Shown: positions 15,613-23,522, counted from the stretch's first letter. The stretch is 57,664 nucleotides of DNA from Pseudideonella sakaiensis (GCF_001293525.1 NZ_BBYR01000064.1:1-57664); one strand, 5' to 3'. The notes: generated by a model not told the origin, from the letters alone. Translations and numbers: made by a program.

Positions 15613-16785
15613 ATGAAGCTCACCCTGACCGACAACCAGGCCGCCTTCCGCGACGAGGTCCGCCGCTTCGTCAAGGAACGCCTGCCCGCGGAGATCCGCG
15701 ATCGCCTGCGCCTGGGCCATCCGGCGCGCAAGCAGGACACGGTGACCTGGCAGCGCATCCTCAACGAGCGGGGCTGGGCCGTCCCGCACTGGCCCCGCGA
15801 GTACGGCGGCGCGGAACTGGGGCCGATGGAGCGCCTGATCCTGCTCGACGAGATCTACCGCGGCCCGGCACCGGTCCCCCAGGTCTTCAACACCACGATG
15901 CTCGGCCCGGTGCTGCTGCGCTTCGGCACCGAGCGGCAGAAGCGCGAATGGCTGCCGAAGCTGGCCAACGTCGACCTGTGGTTCTGCCAGGGCTTCTCCG
16001 AGCCGGGCGCGGGCTCCGACCTCGCCTCGCTGCGCACGACGGCCCGTCGCGAGGGCGACCGCTACCTCGTGAACGGCCAGAAGATCTGGACCAGCACCGC
16101 GCACCTGGCCGACTACGCCTTCTGCCTGGTCCGCACCGAGCAGACGCCGCGCAAGCAGGACGGCATCAGCTTCCTGATGGTCGACCTGCGCCAGAAGGGC
16201 GTCACCGTGCGGCCGATCATCTCGATCGATGGCGGCCACCACCTCAACGAGGTGTTCTTCGACGACGTCGAGGCGCCGCTGGAGAACCTCGTCGGCGAGG
16301 AAGGGCGCGGCTGGGAGTGCGCGAAGTTCCTGCTCGGCAACGAGCGGACGATGATCGCCAACGTCGGCCTGTGCCGCGAGCGCCTGGACTACGCCCGCGA
16401 GCTGGCGACGCGCGTCACCCAGGCGGGGACACCGCTGATCGACGACCCGAAGCTGCGCGCCGAACTGGCCTGGATCGACGCAGAGATCCGGGCGCTGGAG
16501 ATCACCAACTGGCGGATGCTGCTGACCGAGCGCGAACAGGCCGCCAACCCCGCCTTCGCGTCGGTGCTCAAGCTGAAGGGGGTCGAGATCCAGCAGGAGG
16601 TCGCCGCGCTGCTGATGCGCATCGCCGGCCCGCTCGGTCTCGAGAAGCTGCCGCTCGACGCGGCCGCACCCACGCCGTGGCAGGGCCTGCCCGGCCCGCG
16701 CTACTTCTATTCCCGCGCCGCGAGCATCTACGGCGGGACGAGCGAGGTCCAGAAGGACATCCTCGCGAAGACGATCCTGGGCTGA
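15613..16785 (+). CDS. Acyl-CoA dehydrogenase, large-subunit type (PimC/FadE-like)
   Basis: A 390-residue dehydrogenase. Blocks are HWPREYGGAELGPMERLIL, CQGFSEPGAGSDLASLRT, VNGQKIWTSTAHLAD, and the late region SIYGGTSEVQKDIL, where Gly replaces the classic catalytic Glu. Glu244 in LLGNERTM sits where bacterial heteromeric dehydrogenases keep their base. It is followed after 5 bases by a degenerate small-subunit partner, the arrangement of pimeloyl-CoA dehydrogenase PimC/PimD and of actinobacterial heterotetramers for bulky acyl-CoAs. First gene of the rightward operon. Confidence 0.92.
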   Translation: MKLTLTDNQAAFRDEVRRFVKERLPAEIRDRLRLGHPARKQDTVTWQRILNERGWAVPHWPREYGGAELGPMERLILLDEIYRGPAPVPQVFNTTMLGPVLLRFGTERQKREWLPKLANVDLWFCQGFSEPGAGSDLASLRTTARREGDRYLVNGQKIWTSTAHLADYAFCLVRTEQTPRKQDGISFLMVDLRQKGVTVRPIISIDGGHHLNEVFFDDVEAPLENLVGEEGRGWECAKFLLGNERTMIANVGLCRERLDYARELATRVTQAGTPLIDDPKLRAELAWIDAEIRALEITNWRMLLTEREQAANPAFASVLKLKGVEIQQEVAALLMRIAGPLGLEKLPLDAAAPTPWQGLPGPRYFYSRAASIYGGTSEVQKDILAKTILG

Positions 16786-16790
16786 AGGCC

Positions 16791-17942
16791 ATGAACTACG
16801 ACCTGAGCGAGGAACAGAGCCAGCTGCGCGACAGCGTGCGCCGCATGCTGGCCGATCACTACGGCTTCGAGCAGCGCCGCGCGATCGCGGCGAGCGACGC
16901 CGGCTGGAGCACGCCGGTGTGGCGGCAGCTGTGCGAGCTCGGCGTCACGGCCTTGACGCTGCCGGAGGCGCATGGCGGCTTCGGCCAGGGCGCCGCCGAC
17001 CTGCTGCCGGTGCTGGAAGAGTTCGGCCGCGTGATGCTGCTGGAGCCCTTCCTGGCGTCGTCGGTCCTGGCGGCCACGGCCGTCGTGCGTGGCGGCGACG
17101 CGGCCGCGCAGGACCACTGGCTCGCGAAGCTGGCCGACGGCGGCACGCTGCTGGCCTTCGCGCACGACGAGCCCGCGGCGCGGCACGCGCCGCTGTGGGT
17201 GGAGACCCGCGCGACGGCGCGGGGCCGGGGCTGGGGCCTCTCCGGCACCAAGTCCAACGTCCTGCACGGCTCGCTCGCCGAGCGCCTGATCGTCACCGCA
17301 CGCGTCCGCGGCGAGCCGGGCGCGCGCGACGGGCTCGCGCTGTTCCTGGTCGACCCGGGCGCGCCCGGCGTCACGCTGCGCGAACACCGCCTCGTCGACG
17401 GCAGGCTCGCGGCCCGGCTCGACCTCGCCGACGCCGAGGCCACGCCGCTCGGCGATCCGCAGGACGGCGGCGCAGCCATCGCCGCGATCGACGCAACCCT
17501 CGATGCAGGCATCGCGGCAGTCTGCGCGGAAGCCGTCGGCGCGATGCAGGCGGCCCACGACATGACGCTGGCCTACCTCAACACGCGCCAGCAGTTCGGC
17601 CGGGTGATCGGCGCCAACCAGGCGCTGCGGCACCGCGCCGCCGAGATGCTGGTGCACCTGGAGACCGCGCGCAGCGCGGCCATCGCCGCGGCCTGCGCCG
17701 TCGACGATCCGGGCTCGCCGGACGCGCGTGCGGACCTCCACCGCGCCAAGATGCTGATCGGGCGCCACGGCCGCCAGCTGGCCCACGCGGCCATCCAACT
17801 GCACGGCGGCATCGGCATGACCTATGAGTACGCGGTGGGCCACCTGCTGCGGCGCCTGACCGTGCTGGACCAGCTCTTCGGCGACGCCGACGCCCACGCG
17901 GCAAGGCTCGGGCAGATGATCGCGGACCAGGCCGCGGCGTGA
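16791..17942 (+). CDS. Acyl-CoA dehydrogenase, small-subunit type (PimD/FadE-like)
   Basis: A 383-residue partner of the preceding dehydrogenase. It keeps the fold (LSEEQSQLRDSVRRMLADHY, the helix YLNTRQQFGRVIGANQALRH, and LHGGIGMTYEYAVGHLLRR) but lacks the catalytic Glu region and much of the flavin-contact motif in the middle, as expected for a structural subunit. The start ATG at 16791 is 5 bases after the partner's stop, and the stop overlaps the GTG of the next gene (GTGA), so the three genes are translationally linked. Together the pair probably oxidises a branched or ring-containing acyl-CoA. Confidence 0.9.
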   Translation: MNYDLSEEQSQLRDSVRRMLADHYGFEQRRAIAASDAGWSTPVWRQLCELGVTALTLPEAHGGFGQGAADLLPVLEEFGRVMLLEPFLASSVLAATAVVRGGDAAAQDHWLAKLADGGTLLAFAHDEPAARHAPLWVETRATARGRGWGLSGTKSNVLHGSLAERLIVTARVRGEPGARDGLALFLVDPGAPGVTLREHRLVDGRLAARLDLADAEATPLGDPQDGGAAIAAIDATLDAGIAAVCAEAVGAMQAAHDMTLAYLNTRQQFGRVIGANQALRHRAAEMLVHLETARSAAIAAACAVDDPGSPDARADLHRAKMLIGRHGRQLAHAAIQLHGGIGMTYEYAVGHLLRRLTVLDQLFGDADAHAARLGQMIADQAAA

Positions 17943-18832
17943 CGACGCCGTCCTTCGACACCGTCCGCTACGAGGTGGCGGACCACGTCCTGACGCTGAC
18001 ACTGAACCGGCCCGACCGCCTGAACGCGCTCACGCGCGCGATGCGCCGGGAACTGTGCGCCGCGCTGGACGCCGCCGACGCGGACGACGCGGTCCGGGCG
18101 ATCGTCGTCACCGGCGAGGGCCGCGGCTTCTGTGCCGGCTTCGACCTGGCGGCCGGACCGGAGGCCTTCGACGTCCGCCGACGCGCCGGCTCGGATGCGA
18201 CCGACGACGAGGTGCCCGGCCGCGACGGCGGCGGCCTGCTGTCCCTGCGCCTGTTCGCCTGCACCAAGCCGCTGATCGCCGCGGTGAACGGACCGGCGGT
18301 GGGCATCGGCGTGTCGATGCAGCTGCCGATGGACATCCGGATCGCGTCCACCGAAGCGCGCTTCGGCTTCGTGTTCAACCGCCGCGGCGTGATGCCCGAC
18401 GCCTGCGCGACCTGGTTCCTGCCCCGCGTGGTCGGCATCTCGCGCGCGCTGGAGTGGTCCTACACCGGCCGCATCCTGCCGGCCGAGGAGGCGCTGGCCG
18501 GCGGGCTCGTCAGCCGCGTGGTGCCGCCGGCAGCGCTGCTGCCGACAGCGCGCGGCATCGCGCACGAGATCGCGACCCAGGCCGCGCCGGTCTCGGTCGC
18601 GCTGACGCGGCAGGCCATGTGGCGCATGCTCGGCGCCGACCACCCGATGCAGGCGAACATCGTCGAGAGCCAGGGCATCGCCGCCCGCGGGGCCTCGGCG
18701 GACGCGCGCGAGGGCGTGTCCGCCTTCCTCGAGAAGCGCCCTGCCCGCTTCGGCAACCGCGTGAGCGCCGACATGCCGGACTTCTACCCGTGGTGGTCCG
18801 AGCCCGCCTACCGAATCCCTCCCCGGCCATGA
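17939..18832 (+). CDS. Enoyl-CoA hydratase/isomerase family protein (rightward operon)
   Basis: A 297-residue crotonase starting with GTG inside the stop region of the dehydrogenase small subunit. It shows LTLNRPDRLNALTRAM, the oxyanion-hole segments GEGRGFCAGFDLA and NGPAVGIGVSMQLPMDIRIA, and RFGFVFNRRGVMPDACATWFLPRVVG. An insertion of about 25 residues after the first oxyanion segment and a C-terminal extension (DFYPWWSEPAY) lengthen it beyond the usual 260. Similar long crotonases occur in alicyclic and steroid catabolism. Its stop overlaps the ATG of the SDR gene (ATGA). Confidence 0.9.
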   Translation: MTTPSFDTVRYEVADHVLTLTLNRPDRLNALTRAMRRELCAALDAADADDAVRAIVVTGEGRGFCAGFDLAAGPEAFDVRRRAGSDATDDEVPGRDGGGLLSLRLFACTKPLIAAVNGPAVGIGVSMQLPMDIRIASTEARFGFVFNRRGVMPDACATWFLPRVVGISRALEWSYTGRILPAEEALAGGLVSRVVPPAALLPTARGIAHEIATQAAPVSVALTRQAMWRMLGADHPMQANIVESQGIAARGASADAREGVSAFLEKRPARFGNRVSADMPDFYPWWSEPAYRIPPRP

Positions 18833-19617
18833 CGACCACCGGACGCTCCACCGGACCGCGCGACCTGCGCGACCACATCGTGCTGGTGACCGGCGCGGCG
18901 AGCGGCATGGGCGCGGCCACGGCACGCGCCTTCGTCGAGGCGGGGGCGTGCGTCGCGCTGACCGACCTCGATGCCGAGGGGGTGCGGGCCGCCGCGCAGC
19001 GGCTGCAGGGCGGCGGCCCGGGCCGGGCCGAGGCGTGGACGCTGGACGTGACCGACGCCGCCGCGATCATCGACGTCGTCGCGCAGGTCGCCGCACGGTT
19101 CGGCGGCATCGACGCCCTCGTGAACAATGCCGGCGTCACGACCCTGTCGCCCATCGACGCGCCCGAGTACGAGGAACGCTGGACCCGCGCCCTCGGCGTC
19201 CTGCTGACCTCGCAGCAACGGATGATCCGCGCGGTGCTGCCCCACCTGCGCGCGTCGCGTGCCCCGCGCATCGTCAACATCGCGTCGACCGAGGCGCTGG
19301 GCGGCACCCGCAACAACAGCGCCTACGCGGCCGCCAAGTCCGGCGTCATCGGGCTCACGCGCGCGCTGGCGGTGGAACTCGGCCGCGAGGCGATCACCGT
19401 CAACTGCATCTGCCCCGGCCCGATCGAGACCGCCATGACCGCGCGCATCCCGGCCGAGCACAAGCAGACGTTCGCCCGGCAGCGCACCGCGCTCGGTCGC
19501 TACGGCTCGGCGGAAGAGGTCGCGCACATGGTGCTCAGCCTGTGCATGCCGGGCGCGTCCTACGTCACTGGCGCCGTCATCCCCGTCGACGGAGGCCTGG
19601 TGGCGCGCAACGGCTGA
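18829..19617 (+). CDS. Short-chain dehydrogenase/reductase (3-hydroxyacyl-CoA dehydrogenase-like)
   Basis: A 262-residue classical SDR: the cofactor loop TGAASGMG, Asp after the second strand (LTDLDAEG) pointing to NAD, NNAG, and the catalytic set Ser in NIAST with YAAAK thirteen residues later. The end YVTGAVIPVDGG is complete. As the last gene of a dehydrogenase-dehydrogenase-hydratase-SDR operon, the expected job is oxidation of the 3-hydroxyacyl-CoA made by the hydratase. No thiolase gene follows; instead a toxin remnant begins directly after the stop codon. Confidence 0.92.
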   Translation: MTTTGRSTGPRDLRDHIVLVTGAASGMGAATARAFVEAGACVALTDLDAEGVRAAAQRLQGGGPGRAEAWTLDVTDAAAIIDVVAQVAARFGGIDALVNNAGVTTLSPIDAPEYEERWTRALGVLLTSQQRMIRAVLPHLRASRAPRIVNIASTEALGGTRNNSAYAAAKSGVIGLTRALAVELGREAITVNCICPGPIETAMTARIPAEHKQTFARQRTALGRYGSAEEVAHMVLSLCMPGASYVTGAVIPVDGGLVARNG

Positions 19618-19650
19618 AGGCCCGCCGGACTCGCCGGACCGCCCGCAGGG

Positions 19651-19812
19651 GTCTCGCCTTTCATCTACCGCAAGGCCGACGTCGACCCTTTCTTGCGCGA
19701 ACTGCTCATCCCCTGTGGAAGCAGCGGGTACGTGGCGCTCTTCGAGATCGAGGACTCGGCGACCGTCACCATCCTCGCCGTGCGCCACCAGCTCGAGGAC
19801 GACTACCACTGA
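19651..19812 (+). pseudogene. Headless ParE/RelE-superfamily toxin remnant
   Basis: The frame is open straight from the SDR stop and ends ...LRELLIPCGSSGYVAL, FEIEDSATVTILAVRHQ, LEDDYH-stop. That is the C-terminal half of a ParE-type toxin (R-E-L-x-I-P-x-G-x-S-G-Y-V-A-L ... V-x-I-L-A-V-R-H-Q). There is no start codon, the N-terminal helices are gone, and no antitoxin gene is visible, so it is a decayed fragment. It marks the left edge of the accessory patch. Confidence 0.78.
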
Positions 19813-20237
19813 CGCCAGCGGCAGTCGCCACAACTCGTCTGCGCTTCGGGCGTAGGCATCTTTTCCGTCGCATCCTGGCCCTGGTTCTCGGCTCGGGCAT
19901 TTGAAGTCGCCTTCCGGTTCGCCCTTGCGTGCGCGGCTGCGAGTCGCGCCTTGACGGCGCCGACCGCCACTGCTCGCGACGGGTCGGCCTCCGGCAAAAG
20001 GCCGGCAGCCCAGGGCCCGCTGATCAGTCATACGCAGCCCTTCACACCCCCCCGCCCTGGGCGGTCACGATGCCGGAACGGTCGGTCACGATGGGCCGAA
20101 CTACACACGTCGCGCTCCCTGAGCCCCGCCTTTCCAACACGGCGGTCAAGCGCCCGCGCCAATGCCGGGCTCGCTATCCTCGCAGGCCTCATGCCTCCAC
20201 AGTGGGCGATACCGGCCAAGCACTGACGTTGACACTG
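19813..20237. other. Gene-poor stretch inside the accessory patch
   Basis: I see no supportable gene in these 425 bases. A leftward frame of 64 codons (19803-19997, ending CGDCRWRQW) has no recognisable family. The sequence reads as unconstrained spacer, less strongly third-position GC-biased than the neighbouring operons. Confidence 0.4.
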
Positions 20238-20810
20238 ATGAACGACCCAGCCGTTTCGATCCAACGCCTGTCTCCCTCGCTGGAGCAGGACTTCCTGCGC
20301 TTCTTCGAGGGCACAGCATTCTCGGACAATCCGAGATGGTCCTCGTGCTACTGCCAGTGTTTCTACGAGGACCACACCGTGATCAAGTGGTCAGACCGTA
20401 CCGCAACAGAGAACCGAGCCCTGGCCTGCGAGCGGATACGCCGCCGTTCCATGGAGGGCTATCTCGCCTACATCGACGGCATCCCCGTCGGTTGGTGTAA
20501 CGCGGCGCCGCGCCGTCTTCTGCACGCGCTGGACAGCGAGCCCACCGCTGACGCGGAACGCGTCGGCACCATCCTGTGCTTTCTGGTCGATCCCAGCCTC
20601 AGGGGGCGCGGCATTGCAAGGCAGTTGCTTGATGCGGCTTGCGATGGACTTCGGAGCCAGGGCCTCGCCATCGCCGAAGCCAACCCCAGAACCTCGCCGC
20701 GTTCCGCCGCGGAGAATCACTTCGGCCCGCTCCAGATGTACCTGGCGGCAGGGTTCACCATCGTGAAGGAAGACGACGACGGAAGTGTGTGGGTCCGTCG
20801 CCAGCTGTGA
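20238..20810 (+). CDS. GNAT-family N-acetyltransferase
   Basis: A 190-residue acetyltransferase. The acetyl-CoA pyrophosphate loop appears as [17 protein letters not shown], after GTILC; the N-terminal part has a Cys-rich [16 protein letters not shown] segment, and the end [22 protein letters not shown] is typical strand 6-7 of the fold. I chose the ATG at 20238, where domain similarity begins; no strong ribosome site is visible. The acceptor is unknown. Its stop codon is followed after one base by the RadC remnant, so the gene was joined to that fragment by rearrangement. Confidence 0.82.
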   Translation: MNDPAVSIQRLSPSLEQDFLRFFEGTAFSDNPRWSSCYCQCFYEDHTVIKWSDRTATENRALACERIRRRSMEGYLAYIDGIPVGWCNAAPRRLLHALDSEPTADAERVGTILCFLVDPSLRGRGIARQLLDAACDGLRSQGLAIAEANPRTSPRSAAENHFGPLQMYLAAGFTIVKEDDDGSVWVRRQL

Positions 20811-20811
20811 G

Positions 20812-20925
20812 AACCTGACGCAGTCGCTGAAGGCGGCGCTGATGCTGGTCGACGTGCGGGTGCTAGATCACCTGGTGGTGACGGGTGCTGATGTCAGCAG
20901 CTTTGCAGAGCGCGGCCTGCTCTAG
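20812..20925 (+). pseudogene. radC: C-terminal remnant of a RadC-like (JAB/MPN domain) gene
   Basis: The 37 codons read [36 protein letters not shown] and then stop. This matches the invariant end of RadC proteins (T[17 protein letters not shown] ... S-F-A-E-x-G-L-L). The catalytic H-x-H and N-terminal helix-hairpin-helix are missing. RadC paralogues are common on integrative elements, so the fragment is a trace of a mobile island. A terminator follows 9 bases later. Confidence 0.8.
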
Positions 20926-20934
20926 AAGACAGGG

Positions 20935-20956
20935 GAGCGCCGCTCGGCGCTCTTTT
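20935..20956 (+). terminator. Rho-independent terminator after the radC remnant
   Basis: Perfect 7-bp stem GAGCGCC / GGCGCTC with loop GCTC, followed by TTTT. It probably belonged to the lost radC gene and now also serves the GNAT gene. Confidence 0.7.
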
Positions 20957-20966
20957 CCTCGGGGGG

Positions 20967-21479
20967 TCATGCGAGGCTGATGCGCCGGATGGCGAGTTCG
21001 AAAGGGCCAGCCTGTCGATCCGCGATCATCAGGCCGACTCGGCAAACGCGCGCGGGGTCGAGGGATGGGGCACCTTGAACCTCTCGGCCTCGAAAGGTCG
21101 GGCGAAAGGCCGCCAAGGCAATGCGGATGATCTTCCAGTCACCGGGCTCGGGCGCGAAGCCAGCCTGGTAGTTCAGTCCGTCGAAGGCGTCCTCGGTCAG
21201 CAGATTCAGCTTGAAGCGCTTCGCGTCGCCACAGACCTCGAGCAGACAATCGACCGCCCCTGTCTTGCCGCGGGCTCCTGCTGCACTTCGCACCGAAGCG
21301 AAGCCGCCGTTCCGATCCAGCGAGACGGATCCCTCAAACACGGCATGGCCTCTCGGGTCGTGCCGCAGGTGGCTTCGCGAGATGCCGCCCATCACGCGAT
21401 CGTCGATGGGCGACCACGCTGTGACGGCGGCCGGGTCGGCGAAGTCGAAGAGCAGCAGTGCCGATTGCGCGTCGCCCAT
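20967..21479 (-). CDS. CIA30-family protein (NDUFAF1-like)
   Basis: A 170-residue protein with the CIA30 signature: LLLFDFADPAAVTAWSPIDD, RVMGGISRS, then FEGSVSLDRNGGFASVRS and the late YQAGFAPEPGDWKIIRIALA, AFRPTFRGR. In mitochondria CIA30 (NDUFAF1) is a complex I assembly chaperone; bacterial members are beta-sandwich proteins of unknown role, often near redox genes. I chose ATG 21479; the frame is open to 21536 with a TTG start, which would overlap the promoter region of the divergent gene. No signal peptide is visible. Confidence 0.8.
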   Translation of the reverse strand: MGDAQSALLLFDFADPAAVTAWSPIDDRVMGGISRSHLRHDPRGHAVFEGSVSLDRNGGFASVRSAAGARGKTGAVDCLLEVCGDAKRFKLNLLTEDAFDGLNYQAGFAPEPGDWKIIRIALAAFRPTFRGREVQGAPSLDPARVCRVGLMIADRQAGPFELAIRRISLA

Positions 21480-21550
21480 GCCGGCATTCTGCGGTGTCGT
21501 TCGGTTCGTGGCTGGTGGCAAGATCGACTCCAACAACAGGGGAGGTCATG

Positions 21551-22804
21551 ATGAACCTGGGAGAGCTTCAGGCCGAACTGCGGCACTTCGCGGCAGAGCG
21601 CGATTGGCAGCCGTTCCATACGCCGAATAACTTGGCAACCGCTTTGATGGTCGAGGCTGCGGAGCTGGCCGAGATCTTCCAGTGGATGACGCCGGAGGCG
21701 TCCGTGTCTGCTCACGAGACCGCGGATGCGAGGGGCCGCATCGGCGCCGAGGTGGCCGATGTGCTGTTGTACCTCTTGCAGGTGGCGGACCACTGCCAGG
21801 TCGATCTGGCGCATGCGGTGCGCGACAAGCTGCTTCGGAATGCCGCGAAGTACCCGCCGAAGCAGGTGATCGCGCGGGTGTCACCGGCACGCGCGTCGTT
21901 GCCTGGCACGCATGTCCTGCTCGACTACGAGAACGTGCAGCCAACCGAGGACGAGGTGAGGACCCTGGTGCCCGATGTCGGCCAGTTGTGGGTGTTCCAT
22001 GGGCCGCACCAGCACGATGTCGCGAAGCGCTTCGCGTCGTTCGGCGGAGATGCGACGGCGGTGCCGATCGGCAAGACGGGCAAGAACGCGCTGGACTTCC
22101 ATCTGTCGTTCTACATGGGATACATCGCGTCGAAGAACCCGGGCGCGGTGATGGTCGTCATCGCCAACGACAAGGGTTACGAACCCATGCTCGAGCATGC
22201 GCGCGCGATGGGTTTCGCGGTACGCCGGCTGGCGCACGGGAAGGCGAAGTCGGCGGCGAAGAAGGCTGCCGCGAATAAGGTCGCTGCTGGCAAGACGCCC
22301 GCGAAGAAGGTGGCGGCGAAGAAGGCCGCCGCGAAGACGGCTGCTGCCAAGCGGGTCACGGCCAAGAAGGTCGCTGCGAAGAAGGCTGTGCTCGCAGTTG
22401 CCAAGAAGGCGCCTGCGAAGAGGGCTGCGCCGGCGAAGGGTGCGGCACCCGCGAAGAAGGTTTCTGCGAAGGCTACTGCTGGGCCGTTTGTCGGCGCGAA
22501 GCCGGCGGAGCCGTCTGCAGTGGCTGCTTCAGCGGTCAAGGCTTCGGTCGCGGTGCCCGACCTGGCCGCCACGACCAAGCGGCTCGCGGACAACCTGCGC
22601 AAGATGGGCGACAAGCGGCCTACCAACAAGGCGTCTCTGCGGCGGTCGCTGAAGTCGTTTCTCGGACAGGATGCGACGGAGGCGGCGGTCGAAGCTGCCC
22701 TGGCGCGGTTGATCGCCGAGGGCGTGGTGAAGGTGGACTCGGTCAAGGGCGCGTCGTATCCGATCTCCGATGCAGTGACGGGGTCCTCCGCTTCCCAGGG
22801 GTGA
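21551..22804 (+). CDS. MazG-like pyrophosphohydrolase - PIN/NYN-like nuclease - Lys/Ala-rich tail fusion
   Basis: A 417-residue three-part protein in one uninterrupted frame. Residues 1-102 are an all-alpha nucleotide pyrophosphohydrolase of the dCTPase/RS21-C6 type with metal motifs E35..E38 (VEAAELAE) and E67..D70 (EVADVLLYL). Residues about 119-228 are a PIN/NYN-like domain starting LLDYENV, with acidic candidates D125, D182 and D207 (ANDKGY). Residues 231-310 are histone H1-like AKKAA repeats. Residues about 335-411 look like a small winged-helix unit. GGGAGG five bases before 21551 fixes the start. It lies divergent to the CIA30 gene in the accessory patch. Activities are inferred; a stress or anti-phage nucleotide/RNA role is speculation. 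Confidence 0.82.
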   Translation: MNLGELQAELRHFAAERDWQPFHTPNNLATALMVEAAELAEIFQWMTPEASVSAHETADARGRIGAEVADVLLYLLQVADHCQVDLAHAVRDKLLRNAAKYPPKQVIARVSPARASLPGTHVLLDYENVQPTEDEVRTLVPDVGQLWVFHGPHQHDVAKRFASFGGDATAVPIGKTGKNALDFHLSFYMGYIASKNPGAVMVVIANDKGYEPMLEHARAMGFAVRRLAHGKAKSAAKKAAANKVAAGKTPAKKVAAKKAAAKTAAAKRVTAKKVAAKKAVLAVAKKAPAKRAAPAKGAAPAKKVSAKATAGPFVGAKPAEPSAVAASAVKASVAVPDLAATTKRLADNLRKMGDKRPTNKASLRRSLKSFLGQDATEAAVEAALARLIAEGVVKVDSVKGASYPISDAVTGSSASQG

Positions 22805-23400
22805 GTCGATCGAGCAACTGGAAATGCCGATTGCAGCGGTGGGCGTACCGGTTTTGATGCAGAGAGGTCGCGGTGGGCCTGGGCCGCACGGAGGGGAGTG
22901 GCGCACATCCGTCGCAAGTGGTTCGGCTCATGCCTCTTGAGGCCTGGTCAACCGCTCCCCACAATCGTCGCTCAGAATGCTGCGTAGCCGCCAGAAGCGC
23001 GGCGCTTGAGCAATTGCGGAGACTGCATGCGCTGACCACGTAGATTCCGACTCCCCGGTGTTGTAGATCTGGCGCCAGCCCCTGATCTGGCTGCTGCGAA
23101 TAGCGGCTGCCTCGTGCCAGTCCCCGTGAGTTCGGTATGCATCGACCGGCAGCAACCGCTGGTCAACGAGACTTGGCGGTCCATCGAGTGCTCGCGACCT
23201 TGCTGGCCTCGCAAGCGATCAGCCCGCAGGCGACCTCCAGGCGCAGCCATGAATACCGACCGTTGCGACGAGGTCGTCGACTCCGCCATCCACCCGCCGG
23301 AACGTCGAACGCGCAAACTTCCTGGCGTGGATCATTCAGCCGGGCCTGAATGGCCTCGGCTGGCGCCGGGGCCCCCAGAGTATTGGAAGCCACAAAGAAC
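22805..23400. other. Gene-poor stretch between the MazG-PIN fusion and tRNA-Asn
   Basis: I cannot support a gene in these roughly 600 bases. Several leftward frames of 60-115 codons exist (for example 22928-23155) but they overlap one another, lack family motifs and ribosome sites, and look like decayed sequence. The place, next to the 3' end of a tRNA gene, is a usual integration point for islands. Confidence 0.4.
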
Positions 23401-23428
23401 AACGCCCTGCGATCTCTCGCAAGGCGTT
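23401..23428 (-). terminator. Terminator hairpin downstream of tRNA-Asn
   Basis: A strong inverted repeat, outer stem AACGCC/GGCGTT and inner stem TGCGA/TCGCA around TCTC. Leftward it is followed by a T-rich run (GTTCTTTGTGG), and it begins 18 bases after the tRNA 3' end. Confidence 0.68.
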
Positions 23429-23446
23429 GATTTCACAAGGAAATTT

Positions 23447-23522
23447 TGGCTCCCCGACCTGGGCTCGAACCAGGGACCTACGGATTAACAGTCCGGCGCT
23501 CTACCGACTGAGCTATCGAGGA
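23447..23522 (-). tRNA. tRNA-Asn (anticodon GTT)
   Basis: Leftward the 76-base gene folds fully: acceptor stem TCCTCGA with TCGGGGA, D arm AGCTCAGTCGGTAGAGC, anticodon loop CTGTTAA with GTT, T arm with GGTTCGAGCC, discriminator G and an encoded CCA. It reads asparagine codons. The accessory patch with toxin and radC remnants lies on its 3' side. Confidence 0.97.

Noticed and set aside
19803-19997. Leftward 64-codon frame ending CGDCRWRQW
   Set aside because: It overlaps the toxin remnant, has no ribosome site and no known family.
20150-20236. Possible integron attC-like inverted repeat (GCCCG...CGGGC) before the GNAT gene
   Set aside because: The outer GTTRRRY/RYYYAAC core sites and the usual symmetry are not there; a single short inverted repeat in GC-rich DNA is expected by chance.
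22250-22480. AAGAAGGC-type repeated DNA resembling a repeat array
   Set aside because: It is the in-frame coding repeat of the Lys/Ala-rich tail of the MazG-PIN fusion, not a CRISPR or intergenic repeat.
22928-23316. Leftward frames of 75 and 114 codons next to tRNA-Asn
   Set aside because: They overlap in different frames, lack ribosome sites and recognisable motifs, and probably are decayed island sequence.
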